Source of the DNA: Paulinella micropora
Taxonomy: Eukaryota > Cercozoa > Imbricatea > Euglyphida > Paulinellidae
Direction of reading: 5' to 3'
Length of the DNA: 64,000 nucleotides
NCBI GenBank assembly: GCA_019918135.1
Contig: WBZZ01006950.1
Coordinates: 132,501-196,500, forward strand
This document shows positions 11,069-20,769 of this stretch, one piece after another. Position 1 is the first letter of the stretch, and each line of letters opens with the position of its first letter. The position numbers and the translations under genes are program-made. The notes under the pieces are model-generated. The model saw nothing but the letters and a program-made list of their open reading frames with translations, searched no databases and was not told the DNA's origin.

Positions 11069-12583
11069 ATGGAGCCCCCTGCCCCCCCGCTGCCCGGCTG
11101 GGTCGACCCGCCGGGACCCGACGACGAGCCGGAGCCGCCGGGGCGGCCGTTGGTGGACGTGGAGGCGGGGGCAGGTTTGCTGCGCGTACCAGGGGCCGGG
11201 CCCAGGTGCTTGTCCGGGCGTTTTGGCGTGCCGGGCAGGTTCGACCCCCGGTGCACCTCGTCGCCCATCCCCTGCCTCGTCTTGTCGCCCGAGGTGGCGA
11301 CCAAGCTGTTGCGCAGCCTGCTCTGGGCTTTTGTGCTGGGCGGTGGCTCGTGGGGCGTGGTCGCTAGCATGCAGGAGGTGTGTGGCGGCGGCGGCCAGCC
11401 CCCCTGTGCCTGTTGGTCGTGCGATCTGAGGCGCGTGTCGCGCTGCTGGCACGACCTCGACGGCTGTTGGTGCTGGAAGTGCCGGGTGAGGGAACGCTTT
11501 CCCGAGAGGCGGTTGCTGGTGTACGCCGAGGGCGGGGCAGAAGACGAGCGCCCCCACCTGCTCGAGCTCGGCTCCCGGATTGCGGCCCGGTTGGACCTGG
11601 GCTTCTGGAGCTCCGACGCGGCGTGGGAGAAAACGGGCTTGTCTAGGCTGTGCCGGGAGCGGCCGGCCTGGCTCGAGCAGCTGGAGCCACTCTGTGCGGC
11701 GCTGGGGTGCCAGAGCCAGTGGCAGGAGGCGCTGCGCGGGGGCCGCCGCCCGGCCGGGGCCCGCGGGGACCGCCGGCCCAGGCGTTTGCTGGCTGTCCTG
11801 TCGGAGCCCAGGGCCTCTGCCTGCGCCTGCCGTGCCTGCCGGCGGTACAATGCGCTAGGCAAGCTGGGCCTGCCCGACCAAGCGCAGCTTTGCGCCCAGG
11901 AGGGCTGCGGCCACGCGGGCCCGGCCCCGGAGACGCGCCGGGGGGCGCTGGCCTACCACTTGCAAAGGCAACGCAGCCTGCTACAACGCTTGTCCTGCCA
12001 GAACATTTGGTGGGTCAGGTATGACTCTCGGGGGGAAGTGGCCCTGCAGCCCCGCCACGACGTGTTCCATGGTTTCGCCAAGACCACTGCCTGCCTCGAC
12101 GGCCTGTGCGCCTTGGTCGACCGGGCCGAGCCGGCCAGGACGGGCCAGCCGCAGGGCCGGGACTGTGCTTTTGGCTACTGGGGCAGGGACGGCCAAAGGA
12201 AGCTGTGTGTCTTCCTAGCGCAGGGGCCGGACGGCTCCGCGCTCCGGGACGAGTGCCACCGGTGGAGGCGAGAGAGGGGGTTCGTGTGTACCTTGGCCGA
12301 GTACTTGCACCCGGTCGCAGTGCTCAGCTGGGGCGAGAAGCACTCGCCCGCCGGCAGCCCGACTACCAGCCAGGGCCGGGCCGCGCGCCGTGTCGTCCGC
12401 ATGCTACAATCGGCACAGGCGAGGGCCGGCCCGGGGGCTAGGGAAGGCCGCGACGTCCAGTGGCCCCGGCCGCACCGGCTGGTGGACGGGCTGCTAGTGC
12501 CGGGCGGTGAGGTTTTCGCCTATGACGGCTTCCAGGCCTACCAGCCCGTGCTGCTATATTTCTCGCAGCACGACAGTGAGTAG
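11069..12583 (+). CDS. Cys-rich protein of unknown function
   Basis: Open frame of 504 residues from the ATG at 11,069. The upstream part of the same frame is Pro/Gly/Arg-rich homopolymer translation and unlikely to be coding. The N-terminal 50 residues are Pro/acidic. A Cys-rich patch follows at about residues 105-145 (C-x-C-x2-C pattern, then three further Cys pairs), which suggests a zinc-binding module. A second Cys pair group occurs near residue 250. The rest has balanced composition with Trp- and Tyr-containing segments (FGYWGRDGQRK, VFAYDGFQAYQP) typical of folded protein. I do not recognise the family. Confidence 0.6.
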   Translation: MEPPAPPLPGWVDPPGPDDEPEPPGRPLVDVEAGAGLLRVPGAGPRCLSGRFGVPGRFDPRCTSSPIPCLVLSPEVATKLLRSLLWAFVLGGGSWGVVASMQEVCGGGGQPPCACWSCDLRRVSRCWHDLDGCWCWKCRVRERFPERRLLVYAEGGAEDERPHLLELGSRIAARLDLGFWSSDAAWEKTGLSRLCRERPAWLEQLEPLCAALGCQSQWQEALRGGRRPAGARGDRRPRRLLAVLSEPRASACACRACRRYNALGKLGLPDQAQLCAQEGCGHAGPAPETRRGALAYHLQRQRSLLQRLSCQNIWWVRYDSRGEVALQPRHDVFHGFAKTTACLDGLCALVDRAEPARTGQPQGRDCAFGYWGRDGQRKLCVFLAQGPDGSALRDECHRWRRERGFVCTLAEYLHPVAVLSWGEKHSPAGSPTTSQGRAARRVVRMLQSAQARAGPGAREGRDVQWPRPHRLVDGLLVPGGEVFAYDGFQAYQPVLLYFSQHDSE

Positions 12584-12979
12584 AGTAGCTTGGTCCCACC
12601 GGGACGTGACAACGACGTTTTGCTTGCTCAGTAAAAAGCCGAGATTTTGGTGGGGAGGAGCGCCGGGGGACTACCCCCCCCCCCCCCCCGGTGGGGGGTC
12701 GGCCTCGGCCGAGCGGTCCGGGCCACCCCTAGTAGCCGCGCGGACCGGGGGAGCCCCCAAGAAAAGCGCGCCCAGGGTGGCCGGCGGGGGAGAGCCCGCC
12801 GGGTGCTAGCAGAGAGTTCACAGCAATTGAGAGAGAGGGAGAGGGTGGAGAGGGAGAGGAGGAGAGGGAGAGGGAGGGGGGCGTGCGAGGAGAGGGAGGT
12901 CTGTCCTTTTTCTGGCCTTGGTCGTGCACCCTAGGTAAAAAGTACCCAGGGCTTGGCGAGCGGGCGCACAGAGCCAAGC
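12584..12979. other. Spacer with purine-rich tract
   Basis: Intergenic stretch that includes a C run near 12,667 and a GAGAGGGA-type purine tract at about 12,828-12,900. No gene seen. An ATG at 12,980 opens only 20 codons. Confidence 0.6.
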
Positions 12980-13031
12980 ATGGCTAGCCCACAGCCCAAC
13001 CTGCCGCGCTTGTCCGCCATACTACCTCACC

Positions 13032-14759
13032 GTGATCGTTGAACTGCCAGAGCACGGCGGCGAAGAAGCGCTGACGCCAGGCAGCACGAGGTGCTTCCCC
13101 TTTGTGCAGTCGCGGAGGAGTCAAGGATCTCGGAGGGTTACTCGTCTGAACTTGCGGGGCTTTGCTTTGGTCTTGCCAGGCTCTGACGACGAGTTCGAGC
13201 TTGCGCGGCAGACCACTCTACGCCAGCTGAAGTTCTCGGAGCTCGACTGCTCCAGAGTCGTGCACAAGGCCAAGGTGAAGCTGACGGGGTGTAGCGTGCT
13301 CGAGGAATTTGCGTTGACGCGGCGTCGTCCATCGGCCACGGAAGGCGACCTGGTCCAGCTACCGCTGTACTTCACGAACTGTCCGGCTCTCCGCCTGGTC
13401 GACACCTCTACGGGCGGCAGCGGCCCGCAGCCCGTCGCGATTACGCTGAGCGGCGTGAGAAACGCAGTGGTCCTCAAGCCCGGCGCTGGAGACTTTGCGC
13501 TGACGGTAAAGTCCAGCAATGTGAGTGTCGTACGCATGCAGAGCCCAGAGCCCGATACGGCTGGCCAAGTGCAGCTGGATTTCTCGGACTGTTCCCTGCT
13601 GGAGCACGTAGTCTGGTACGGGCTGCAAGTAGCTACTAGCAACGTTACTGCCAAGTTCGGCAAAGTCAACCTATTGAAGGAAGTGGCATGGCCCGACCTG
13701 CGCCAAGCGCAAGGGTCTTTCAGCCTCATAGCGACCTTAGCCGGCAGGCAGACTGATAACGATTCTAGCGATTACTACCGAGATCACCGTAAAGAATACA
13801 CCATCGGGCTACCAAAACTGCAGGCATGCCAGGGGGACCTGACCTGCAAACTCCAGGGGTGCCAGTACCTGCGGCAATTTGAGCTACCGCTGCTAGAAAC
13901 TGTGGGCGGGAACCTGAAACTGAGCCTGGACTACTGTTTTCAACTGGAGTCCTGCCAGCTGCCCCGGCTTGTCTCTGTCGGCGGCGACCTATGCCTGGAA
14001 CTACAGGCTTGCGCCGCAGGTTCATCCTGCGCTCCACTGCCCGAGTTAGTGCTGCCGGAGCTGCAAACCTGTGGGTCTGTTTTCTTGAACCTGATGAATG
14101 CCGGATCGCTGCAAACCGTCAGCCTGCCTAAGCTACGCCAACTGGAGCGAGGACTGTACATAAGAGCCAGGATTTGTAAGAGCCTGGAACTCTGCCAGCT
14201 GCCTAGCCTGACCACGTGTGGGTCGGCTGTCGTGCAGCTTACTTTCAAACATTGTGCCAGACTAGAGGCACTGACGCTGCCGCGGAGCCTAGCATGCAAG
14301 AAGCTTGAGCTCACGTTCGCACAATGTGCCAGACTAGAGGCGCTGACGCTGCCGCGGAGCCTGGCATGCGAGACGCTTGAGCTCACATTCACACAATGTG
14401 CTGGACTAGAGACACTGACGCTGTCACCGAGCTTGGCATGCAAGAAGGGGCTGGAGCTCAGGTTCACACAATGTGCCAAACTAAAGGCACTAACGCTGCC
14501 ACCGAGCCTGGCATGCGAGACGCTTGAGCTCGCATTCGATGACTGTACCGGACTAGAGACACTGACGCTGTCACCGAGCCTGGAATGCAAGGAGCTGAGG
14601 CTCAACTTCCGACAATGTACCGCGCCCCTGACCATCGGCTTTCCTACCAACACAGAAAAGCAGGAGGACGCTCGTCTCTATTACCGGGATTGCCCTCGGC
14701 TCCAACTAAACGTGCCTCCGTCTTATGAAGTAACCCACCCAGGGCAATTTTCTTCGTAG
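13032..14759 (+). CDS. Leucine-rich-repeat-like protein
   Basis: Open frame of 575 codons. There is no ATG near its 5' end: the listed start is a GTG at 13,032 and the frame is open further upstream, so the true start may be an upstream exon. The protein is a solenoid of about 23-25-residue units with the pattern C..LE.L.LP.SL.C..LEL.F..C, related to non-canonical LRR or BspA-type repeats. The last six units (about 14,230-14,620) are almost identical to each other, so they expanded recently. No signal peptide or transmembrane segment is visible. Composition is less GC-rich than the neighbours. Function unknown; LRR solenoids usually bind other proteins. Confidence 0.6.
   Translation: MIVELPEHGGEEALTPGSTRCFPFVQSRRSQGSRRVTRLNLRGFALVLPGSDDEFELARQTTLRQLKFSELDCSRVVHKAKVKLTGCSVLEEFALTRRRPSATEGDLVQLPLYFTNCPALRLVDTSTGGSGPQPVAITLSGVRNAVVLKPGAGDFALTVKSSNVSVVRMQSPEPDTAGQVQLDFSDCSLLEHVVWYGLQVATSNVTAKFGKVNLLKEVAWPDLRQAQGSFSLIATLAGRQTDNDSSDYYRDHRKEYTIGLPKLQACQGDLTCKLQGCQYLRQFELPLLETVGGNLKLSLDYCFQLESCQLPRLVSVGGDLCLELQACAAGSSCAPLPELVLPELQTCGSVFLNLMNAGSLQTVSLPKLRQLERGLYIRARICKSLELCQLPSLTTCGSAVVQLTFKHCARLEALTLPRSLACKKLELTFAQCARLEALTLPRSLACETLELTFTQCAGLETLTLSPSLACKKGLELRFTQCAKLKALTLPPSLACETLELAFDDCTGLETLTLSPSLECKELRLNFRQCTAPLTIGFPTNTEKQEDARLYYRDCPRLQLNVPPSYEVTHPGQFSS
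14250..14620 (+). repeat. LRR coding repeat, about 70-bp units
   Basis: Five to six direct repeats around the core GACGCTG[CT]C[AG]C[CG]GAGC.T.GCATGC, which encode successive LRR-like units. Spacing is about 69-72 bases. The high identity marks a recent local expansion inside the gene. Confidence 0.8.
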
Positions 14760-15229
14760 GTACCTGCAGGAATAACGCTGTTCTCTTGGGGTTTCGCTGT
14801 CGCAGGGACAGGGGGGAAGAGCGAGGAGAGGGTGATCTTTCCCAAAAGAGGAACGCGTCGTATTAAGAAAGCCCTCGTGTGCGTGATGATGCTGATGTGG
14901 GCGAGGTAGAAAGTGAGAGAGACTAAGTCCCCTTTTCTCTCTGCGTGCCGACCGGGCGCGCGCCCGGCGCGTGCTAGCCAAGTACGAAAGGGGGGGGGGG
15001 TGGCCCCCCGGGGGCGGTAGGTTCCGAGGGGCGGGCTTCCGCCGGGCAGCCGCTAGTGTGTTAGCTATTTTAACTAGCCTGGCCGCCAGCCGCGCCGGTA
15101 GCTCTCACGTGGGGGGAGAGGGGACCAACCCTCGTGGATAATTTGCGGCACGTGTGACTCTCTACGCGCCAGCTGGCTGGCTGGAACAGCTAGCTGCACG
15201 CCCGTGCACCACAGTCTGCGTCCGGGGCT
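14760..15229. other. GC-rich spacer, no gene seen
   Basis: Intergenic DNA with G runs near 14,990 and 15,010 and scattered CTAGC motifs. No supported gene on either strand. Confidence 0.5.
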
Positions 15230-15450
15230 AGGTCCCAAGCGATCGTGTGTTAGTCGTGTGATAATCTTACTAGGGTGGAGGGGTCGCGGTGGACCAGAGG
15301 GAAAAAAGGGTGGGGCAGCAGCTGCACCTCCAGGGAGAGGGAGGGAGGCTCGTCTTCACTCGCGGGCTGGGGCAGGGGGGGGGGGGTCGTCTTCACTCTC
15401 GGGAGGGGGGGGTCCCTTTCCACTCTCGAGAGGGGAAGTTTTCACGCTCC
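15230..15450 (+). promoter_or_regulatory. Shared leader module upstream of RING gene
   Basis: Resembles 18,005-18,310 upstream of the next gene. Both contain, in the same order, a TGTGTTAG motif, GTGGACC, GGCAGCAGC..CACCTCCAG, and then G runs followed by CGTCTTCACTC. Here the last element occurs two or three times. Position before two different genes suggests a promoter or 5' leader element; function is inference. Confidence 0.5.
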
Positions 15451-15892
15451 CGCGCGTTGCCGGCCCGGTGCGGGGGGGGGGGGCGACGAGGGGTCTCCGC
15501 CACTCTCCGTGCCAGAGCGCCCGGCCCGCGCCGGCACGGCCCCGCCGGCAGCCCACGTCGGCGGTGGACGCGACCGCGTGCCAAGGGGGGGGAGGGGGCA
15601 CGCCCCCGGCAGGAGGAGGCAGGGGGGGGGGGGGGGGCGCCCCTTGGGCGTGCGAGTCGGCGCGCGTCGTCCCCCCCCTCCGCCCCGCCGCGGGTCGCTG
15701 CCTGCGCCCGGCAGGGGGCCGGGGGGTGGCGCGGGCCACGCCATACGTGCGCTGGTGGGCGCCCAGGTAGGCGCCGGGCCCGGGGGCGCGAGCCTGTGTG
15801 CGCGCGGGGGCTCTCCCCCCCCCCAAGCCGCGCGCGCCGGCCCTCCCCCCGGTCCCGTCCTCGCTCAAAAAACCAACCAACTGGCTAGCCAG

Positions 15893-17818
15893 ATGAGCCA
15901 AGCGGTCCCTGCGTCTTGCCCCACCGCCGCCGAGCCGGGCGACCCCGTAGAACTACTGCTCCTGCTCAGGGGTGGGCCCGACGGCTTCGAAGCCAGCTTC
16001 CGCCACCTAGTGCGCCGCACCCCGCCCACCGCCCTCCGCTACTTGTTCCAGAGCCGGTGCCTGTTTGGCGCCGGTCCGTCGTCCTGGCCGCGCCTGGCCG
16101 AACTGTGCCTGGAGGAGGACCAACCCGCCGCGGCAGCGGAGTGCTACGAAAGCGCTGAACAGGAGGCGCTCGAGTGCGCGGAGTGGCTGAGCTCACGCGC
16201 GGCCGGCGTGGCTATCCCGTATGGTTCGTTCGCGCTAGCCGAAGGGTTCTTCAGCCTCTGGCACAGAAAGACTGGCCAGTGGCTGCTGCGGCCAAGAGCC
16301 ACTCCCGGACTGCGGGACCTCTGGGATTGCTATGAGAGGCTCGCGGCGGGCGCCGTCCGGGCCTCGCCGCTGCCCGGCCAAGCCCTGCAGGACCTGGGGA
16401 GTACGTGTGCGTTGGACGCGGTCGTGCTGGGCGGCATCACTGCGCGCCTAACGCTGGCCTGCCTGCCCGCTCGGTCCGAAAGAATGCCCGCGCTGACGTT
16501 TGCACAAGAGTGGCTAGAGTGGCTGCGAGTCCTAGCTACGGTCTGGGGGCGGCTGCGCCGGCTACCACAGTACGCCAAGGCCGAAGCGTTGTGGCGGGTC
16601 GTGAAACGTCTGCAGGAGCTGAGCCACGAGCAGCGGCACAAGGTGCTGACGGTCTTCGGGGCCGAGCTCCTGGTGTGTGACCTCATGCGCGAGCTCGGAC
16701 TGCGGCCCGACACGGGTGCTTGTCTGCTGGCTACCAGGAACGTGGTGGCGTTCCTGTGGGCGGGGCTGCTGTTGCTAGGGCAGGAGGACCTGGTGCGGCT
16801 GCTGGCCGAGGCCGGTGAGGTGCTCCGCCTGCCGGAGGCCACGGGCTCGTCCGGGCCGGCCTGGGTCCGCGCAGCCCTGTGCGTGCAGTCTCCGTTCTTG
16901 CTAGACTACTTTCTGCGTTCGGCGCCCGGCCCGCAGCCGGGCCCCGTCCTGGCGGAAATGCTGTACACCGTGTGCGTACTGGCTTGGGAACCCCAGGGAA
17001 CGTCCTTCCGCCTCCGCCTCAAGCTCTTGCCCCTGCTGCGCTGCCTCGCACAAGTGCTCCTGGCGCACGGAGCTCGGCCCAGCGCCAAGTGGGCGGGGTT
17101 GGTGCAGGAGACAGACGAGGTCCTGCTCAACTACCTGCGGGGCCGGGGCCTCCACTCGCCGGCGGCTACGCTGGACTACCTAGGCCAGGAGGGCGAGCGG
17201 GCCTGGCACCGGCAGGCAGCAGAGGCACCTTCTGAGCCTACCAACCCCCTGCAGCGGCTGTGCGTGGACGCACGGGAGGCCGTGGAACAGCTGCGGGCCG
17301 TTGAACAAAGCGCTAGCAACAGCGTCAGGCGCACCCGGCAAGAGTTGGCGCGGACCAAAGAAGAACTAGCTACTAAGCAGACGGAGCTAAGCCGGGTGAC
17401 TCGGCGGGAGAAGGACGAGCTGGCCTCCCAGGTGGCGAAGGCCCAGGCGCAGCCGGCGGCGGCACGAAAGGACGAGCTAGCCCCCGGGCCGGAGGTGGCG
17501 CCGGTCGAGAGCGCCGGAGCGACCGCACGGCTGCTGGCCGGCCTCCGGCCCGAGCGCTGGCCAGACGCGGATGACGTGGACGCGGTCGGCGCCCTGCGGC
17601 AGGGCCTAGCTCAGCGGCTGGCTCAGGTCTCCGACCTAGAACGTAATCTCCAGCGGCCGTCGTGTGTGGTGTGCCTTGAGGAACCGGGCCGGGACACGAG
17701 GCCGCTCGTCGTCTTTGTGCCGTGCGGCCACCTGCGCGTGTGCCAGGACTGTGCCCAGGGACTGAAGCAGTGTCCCTGCTGCCGTGCGGTCATACAAGCA
17801 GCCGTGAAGCCTTGCTAA
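15893..17818 (+). CDS. C-terminal RING-finger protein
   Basis: ATG at 15,893 opens 641 residues. The upstream continuation of the frame is Gly/Pro/Arg homopolymer translation, so this ATG is preferred. The body (about residues 20-450) is helical, Leu-rich and Cys-poor, with no recognised domain. A coiled-coil region follows (around residues 480-530, TRQELARTKEELATKQTELS). The protein ends in a RING of the C3HC4 type: CVVCLEE, then VPCGHLRVCQDC and CPCCRAV. Such C-terminal RINGs (as in IAP, Mdm2 and many viral proteins) usually give E3 ubiquitin ligase activity. No intron is evident. It is followed by an AATAAA signal 65 bases downstream. Confidence 0.8.
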   Translation: MSQAVPASCPTAAEPGDPVELLLLLRGGPDGFEASFRHLVRRTPPTALRYLFQSRCLFGAGPSSWPRLAELCLEEDQPAAAAECYESAEQEALECAEWLSSRAAGVAIPYGSFALAEGFFSLWHRKTGQWLLRPRATPGLRDLWDCYERLAAGAVRASPLPGQALQDLGSTCALDAVVLGGITARLTLACLPARSERMPALTFAQEWLEWLRVLATVWGRLRRLPQYAKAEALWRVVKRLQELSHEQRHKVLTVFGAELLVCDLMRELGLRPDTGACLLATRNVVAFLWAGLLLLGQEDLVRLLAEAGEVLRLPEATGSSGPAWVRAALCVQSPFLLDYFLRSAPGPQPGPVLAEMLYTVCVLAWEPQGTSFRLRLKLLPLLRCLAQVLLAHGARPSAKWAGLVQETDEVLLNYLRGRGLHSPAATLDYLGQEGERAWHRQAAEAPSEPTNPLQRLCVDAREAVEQLRAVEQSASNSVRRTRQELARTKEELATKQTELSRVTRREKDELASQVAKAQAQPAAARKDELAPGPEVAPVESAGATARLLAGLRPERWPDADDVDAVGALRQGLAQRLAQVSDLERNLQRPSCVVCLEEPGRDTRPLVVFVPCGHLRVCQDCAQGLKQCPCCRAVIQAAVKPC

Positions 17819-17882
17819 GGGCTCCTACCCAGGACCGAGAGAGAGAGGAAGAAAAAAGTGGTCAGCCTGTTTTTGGAGCAAT

Positions 17883-17888
17883 AATAAA
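17883..17888 (+). terminator. Polyadenylation signal
   Basis: AATAAA in an A-rich context 65 bases after the stop codon of the RING gene. Confidence 0.6.
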
Positions 17889-18004
17889 AAAAACTTCCCG
17901 AGCGCCCTGCCGGAAGGCTAGACTACGACCTGTCCGTCTCTCTCCGGACTGACATAGGCACCGGCACGCCGGTGCACAGTTTGTGCCAGGGGGCTAGTTA
18001 CCCA

Positions 18005-18310
18005 GCGGTCATGTGTTAGCAGTGACGTAGAATTGTGACGAGCCGTGACGTAGAATTGTGACGGTGGCAGGAGCCTCGCAGTGGACCGGACGAGGCCAAG
18101 GGGTAGGCAGCAGCCTCACCTCCAGGCAGGGGGGGGGGGTCGTCTTCACTCTCGAGACTGGGAGCAGGGGGGGGTCGTCTTCACTCTCGAGATTGGTAAC
18201 AAGGGGGGGTCGTCTTCACTCTTGAGACAGACAAGAAGGGGGGGCCGTCTTCACTCTCGAGAGGGGCAAGAGGGGGGGGGGGTCGTCTTCACTCGAGAGG
18301 GGGGTAGATT
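18005..18310 (+). promoter_or_regulatory. Shared leader module, second copy
   Basis: Related to 15,230-15,450. It has a TGTGTTAG motif, a duplicated GTGACGTAGAATTGTGACG, GTGGACC and GGCAGCAGCCTCACCTCCAG, then five tandem copies of G(7-10)TCGTCTTCACTC[TC].GAGA spaced about 34-42 bases (18,125-18,300). Confidence 0.5.
18125..18300. repeat. G-run/CGTCTTCACTC tandem repeat
   Basis: Five imperfect direct copies of a 34-42-base unit made of a G run plus CGTCTTCACTCTCGAGA. Unit spacing and sequence vary too much for a CRISPR array. Confidence 0.8.
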
Positions 18311-18404
18311 CATGTTCACGCTTGGGGGAAGGGGAGGTTTCCACCCCCCCCCCCCCCGGGGGTCACTTGCATTCCCTTGAGGGGAGGGGGGAACCCCCCT
18401 GACC

Positions 18405-18800
18405 CCCGGGGAGGGGGGTGGGGTAGCCAACCCCCCGGCGCCGGGTGGAGCACCCCGGGGGTCCAAGTAGTGCCCGCGCGCGGCGGCCAGGGGGGGGGGG
18501 TCGTCCTCGTCCACGCTCGGTCCCCGGGAACCTGCCGGTAAACGCCGGGCGCGGGCGGGGAGGGGGGTGGGGTAGCCAACCCCCCGGCGCCGGGTGGAAC
18601 ACCCCGGGGGTCCAAGTAGTGCCCGCGCGCGGCGGCCAGGGGGGGGGTCGTCCTCGTCCACGCTCGGTCCCCGGGAACCTGCCGGTAAACGCCGGGCGCG
18701 GGCGGGGAGGGGGGTGGGGTAGCCAACCCCCCGGCGCAGGGTGGAGCACCCCGGGGGTCCAAGTAGTGCCCGCGCGCGGCGGCCAGGGGGGGGAGGCCGT
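18405..18800. repeat. 148-bp tandem repeat, about 2.7 copies
   Basis: Three direct copies with spacing 149 and 147 bases, measured from AAGTAGTGCCCGCGCG at 18,465, 18,614 and 18,761. The unit contains a CCCCGGGG-type palindrome and a G run, and is nearly identical between copies. It lies in the 5' flank of the gene at 19,016. Confidence 0.9.
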
Positions 18801-19015
18801 CCGCGTCCACCCCCGCCCCCCGTGCATCCGCGCGCGCCCCGGCACGCGCCTCGGCACGAGGGGGCACGCGCGCTCATCGCTGCCTAGCGGCGCGCGGGGA
18901 GGGGAGGGCGCCCCCCCCCTCCTCCCACGCGGGGCGGGCGCCGGGGGGGGGGGCGCCCGGGACGACGACCGGCGCCGTCCTGCTGCCGGCCAGAATCCCC
19001 TGCCTGTCGCTCACG

Positions 19016-20580
19016 ATGCTGCCTGCCCCCAAGAAGGCCCGCCCCGACCCCGCCCTGCGCCCGCTGTACTGTGACGTGACGGGCATCTGGCCCGAATCCG
19101 GCCGTGGCGGCGGTGGCTGGTCCGCCGACCTCCTCGGCCGCCACGACTACGTCAAGGGCGCCAAGCTGCGCGTCCACTTCGGCCCGCCCGCGCCGCCCGC
19201 CCCGCAGGGCCCCGACAGCCACGCCCTGCGCGGCCTGGGGCCCGACGAACTCCGCGCCCTGGCCGCCCGTGTGCTCAGCCACGGCGTGCCGGCGCTCCGC
19301 CGCGCTCTGCCGTCCGTGGACCAAGTCGTCGGCTGGTGGCAGTCGGCGCAGGAAGCCCACACGGCCTTCGTGGGGCAGGGCCACCACGTCGAGCTCCTGG
19401 ACCTCGGCGCCGCCACCAACGACCTGCACACGCGCGTCGACCAGCCCGGGGCGCGCCTGCTGGGCCAGCGCCTGACGCCGGCCGAATTCAACTGCCGCTT
19501 CAGCGCCAAGCCCGGCAGCAGCGAACACGCCCGCCACAAGACCCTCGCCCTCTTCCCCTCGCGCTGGCAGCAGCTGCCGCCGCGCCCGACACTCACGCCC
19601 GCGCAGGTGCGGGCCCAAGGCCTCGTGCCCCTGGGCGTGGGCCAGGAGTACTACGAGCTGCGGGGTTTCGGGGCCGCCGTGGCCCTCGACTTCGCGCCCA
19701 CGGCCGCGGCCGAGCCCGAACTGGCGGTCCTGGGCGCCGAGCACGACTACCGCAGTGCCCTGGCCCGCCCGGCGCCCGCCACCGACGCCGACGGCCGCGC
19801 TTTCCGCCGCGGCTGGCGCCTGTACCGCCGACGCTTCCGCGCCGCGCCCGAGGGCGTGCCGCTCCAGGACCTGTCCCCCGCCTACCTCAAGTCCCTGCTG
19901 CAGAAGCTGATCAGGTACGGCTCGGCGCACCCCACCGACGCCGCGTTGCTCCGCGGCACCGTGCTCGCGCTCGGCCGCTCCCCCGGCTCCCTCGTGCCCC
20001 ACCTGCAGGCGTTTGTCCGCGGGCCCACGTCCCTGTGCAAGCGCCTGGCAAGCTCTGCGAGGACGCCAGCGCCCCGCTGGAGGTGGTGCAGGAGCTGCTC
20101 GCGTACGCGCTGCTGTGCACCGAGGTGCCGGAGTGGAAGCCGTCGGTGGCGCTGCTGCGGCGCTGGGCCGGCTTTGCCGTCCAGGGGCTGCGCGCCGACC
20201 GCACCTGGGTGTACTACGCCGGGGGCCGCCTCCCCCCGCTCCCGCCACCCACGACCCGGCCGCCGAGCCCGTCTGGCGGCGGGCGTCGCGCCTGCTGGAC
20301 CAGCTGGGGGGCCTGCCGTTCGACTTCCAACTCCTGCGCAGCCTGGCGTCCGCGCCGCCCCGCACGCGCGAGCGCTGCCTGCCCGCTAGCGCGTGGCCCA
20401 TGCCGCCCTGGCACTGCCTGGACCACCACTGCTGCAGCACCCTGCCGCTGCTGCTGCCCGCCAAGGCCGGCGGCGGTGAGTGGCTGCCCGTGTCCGGCGA
20501 GGACCGGGCCCGGCCGCTGGCGCACGCGCTGGAGCGCCTGTTTGTGCGCGTCACGGGCACCAACGGCCGTGTGCCGGCTC
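19016..20580 (+). CDS. Unknown conserved-looking protein
   Basis: ATG at 19,016 opens a protein of about 500 residues in more than one frame (about one or two breaks). Protein-like composition: short polar N-terminus with KKARPD, then helical regions such as LKSLLQKLIRYGSAH and FVRGPTSLCKRL, and a Trp/His/Cys-containing segment (WPMPPWHCLDHHCC) that could bind metal. Codon bias is very GC-rich throughout. The minus-strand open frame over the same DNA is Arg/Ala/Gly-rich and looks like its shadow. A further exon may lie at 20,770-20,928 behind a pyrimidine-rich intron. Family not recognised. Confidence 0.55.
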
Positions 20581-20639
20581 CTTGTCTATTACTACTCTAC
20601 ATGTTTCCATCTTCTTGGCAGTGCTTTCTCTTTCCTCTT

Positions 20640-20766
20640 TGCTTCTTCCTTCTTCGATTCCTTCCTCTGCCTTCTTCCTTCTTCCTTCTTCCTCCTCCTT
20701 CCTTCTTCCTCCTCCTTCCTTCTTCCTTCCTGCTTCCTCCCTCCTTCTTCCTCCCTCCTCCCTCCG
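20640..20766. repeat. CTTC/CTC pyrimidine tract
   Basis: About 125 bases of CTTCCTTC and CTCC repeats that end in CCTCCGCAG, so it can also be read as the pyrimidine tract of a 3' splice site. This is where the window changes from GC-rich to poorer in GC. Confidence 0.8.
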
Positions 20767-20769
20767 CAG

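Noticed and set aside
18125-18300. CRISPR array
   Set aside because: Units vary in length and sequence, there are no unique spacers of constant length and the context is eukaryotic.
18884-20563. Minus-strand 559-codon frame
   Set aside because: Arg/Ala/Gly-rich without domain-like segments; the plus strand reads as a better protein over the same DNA.
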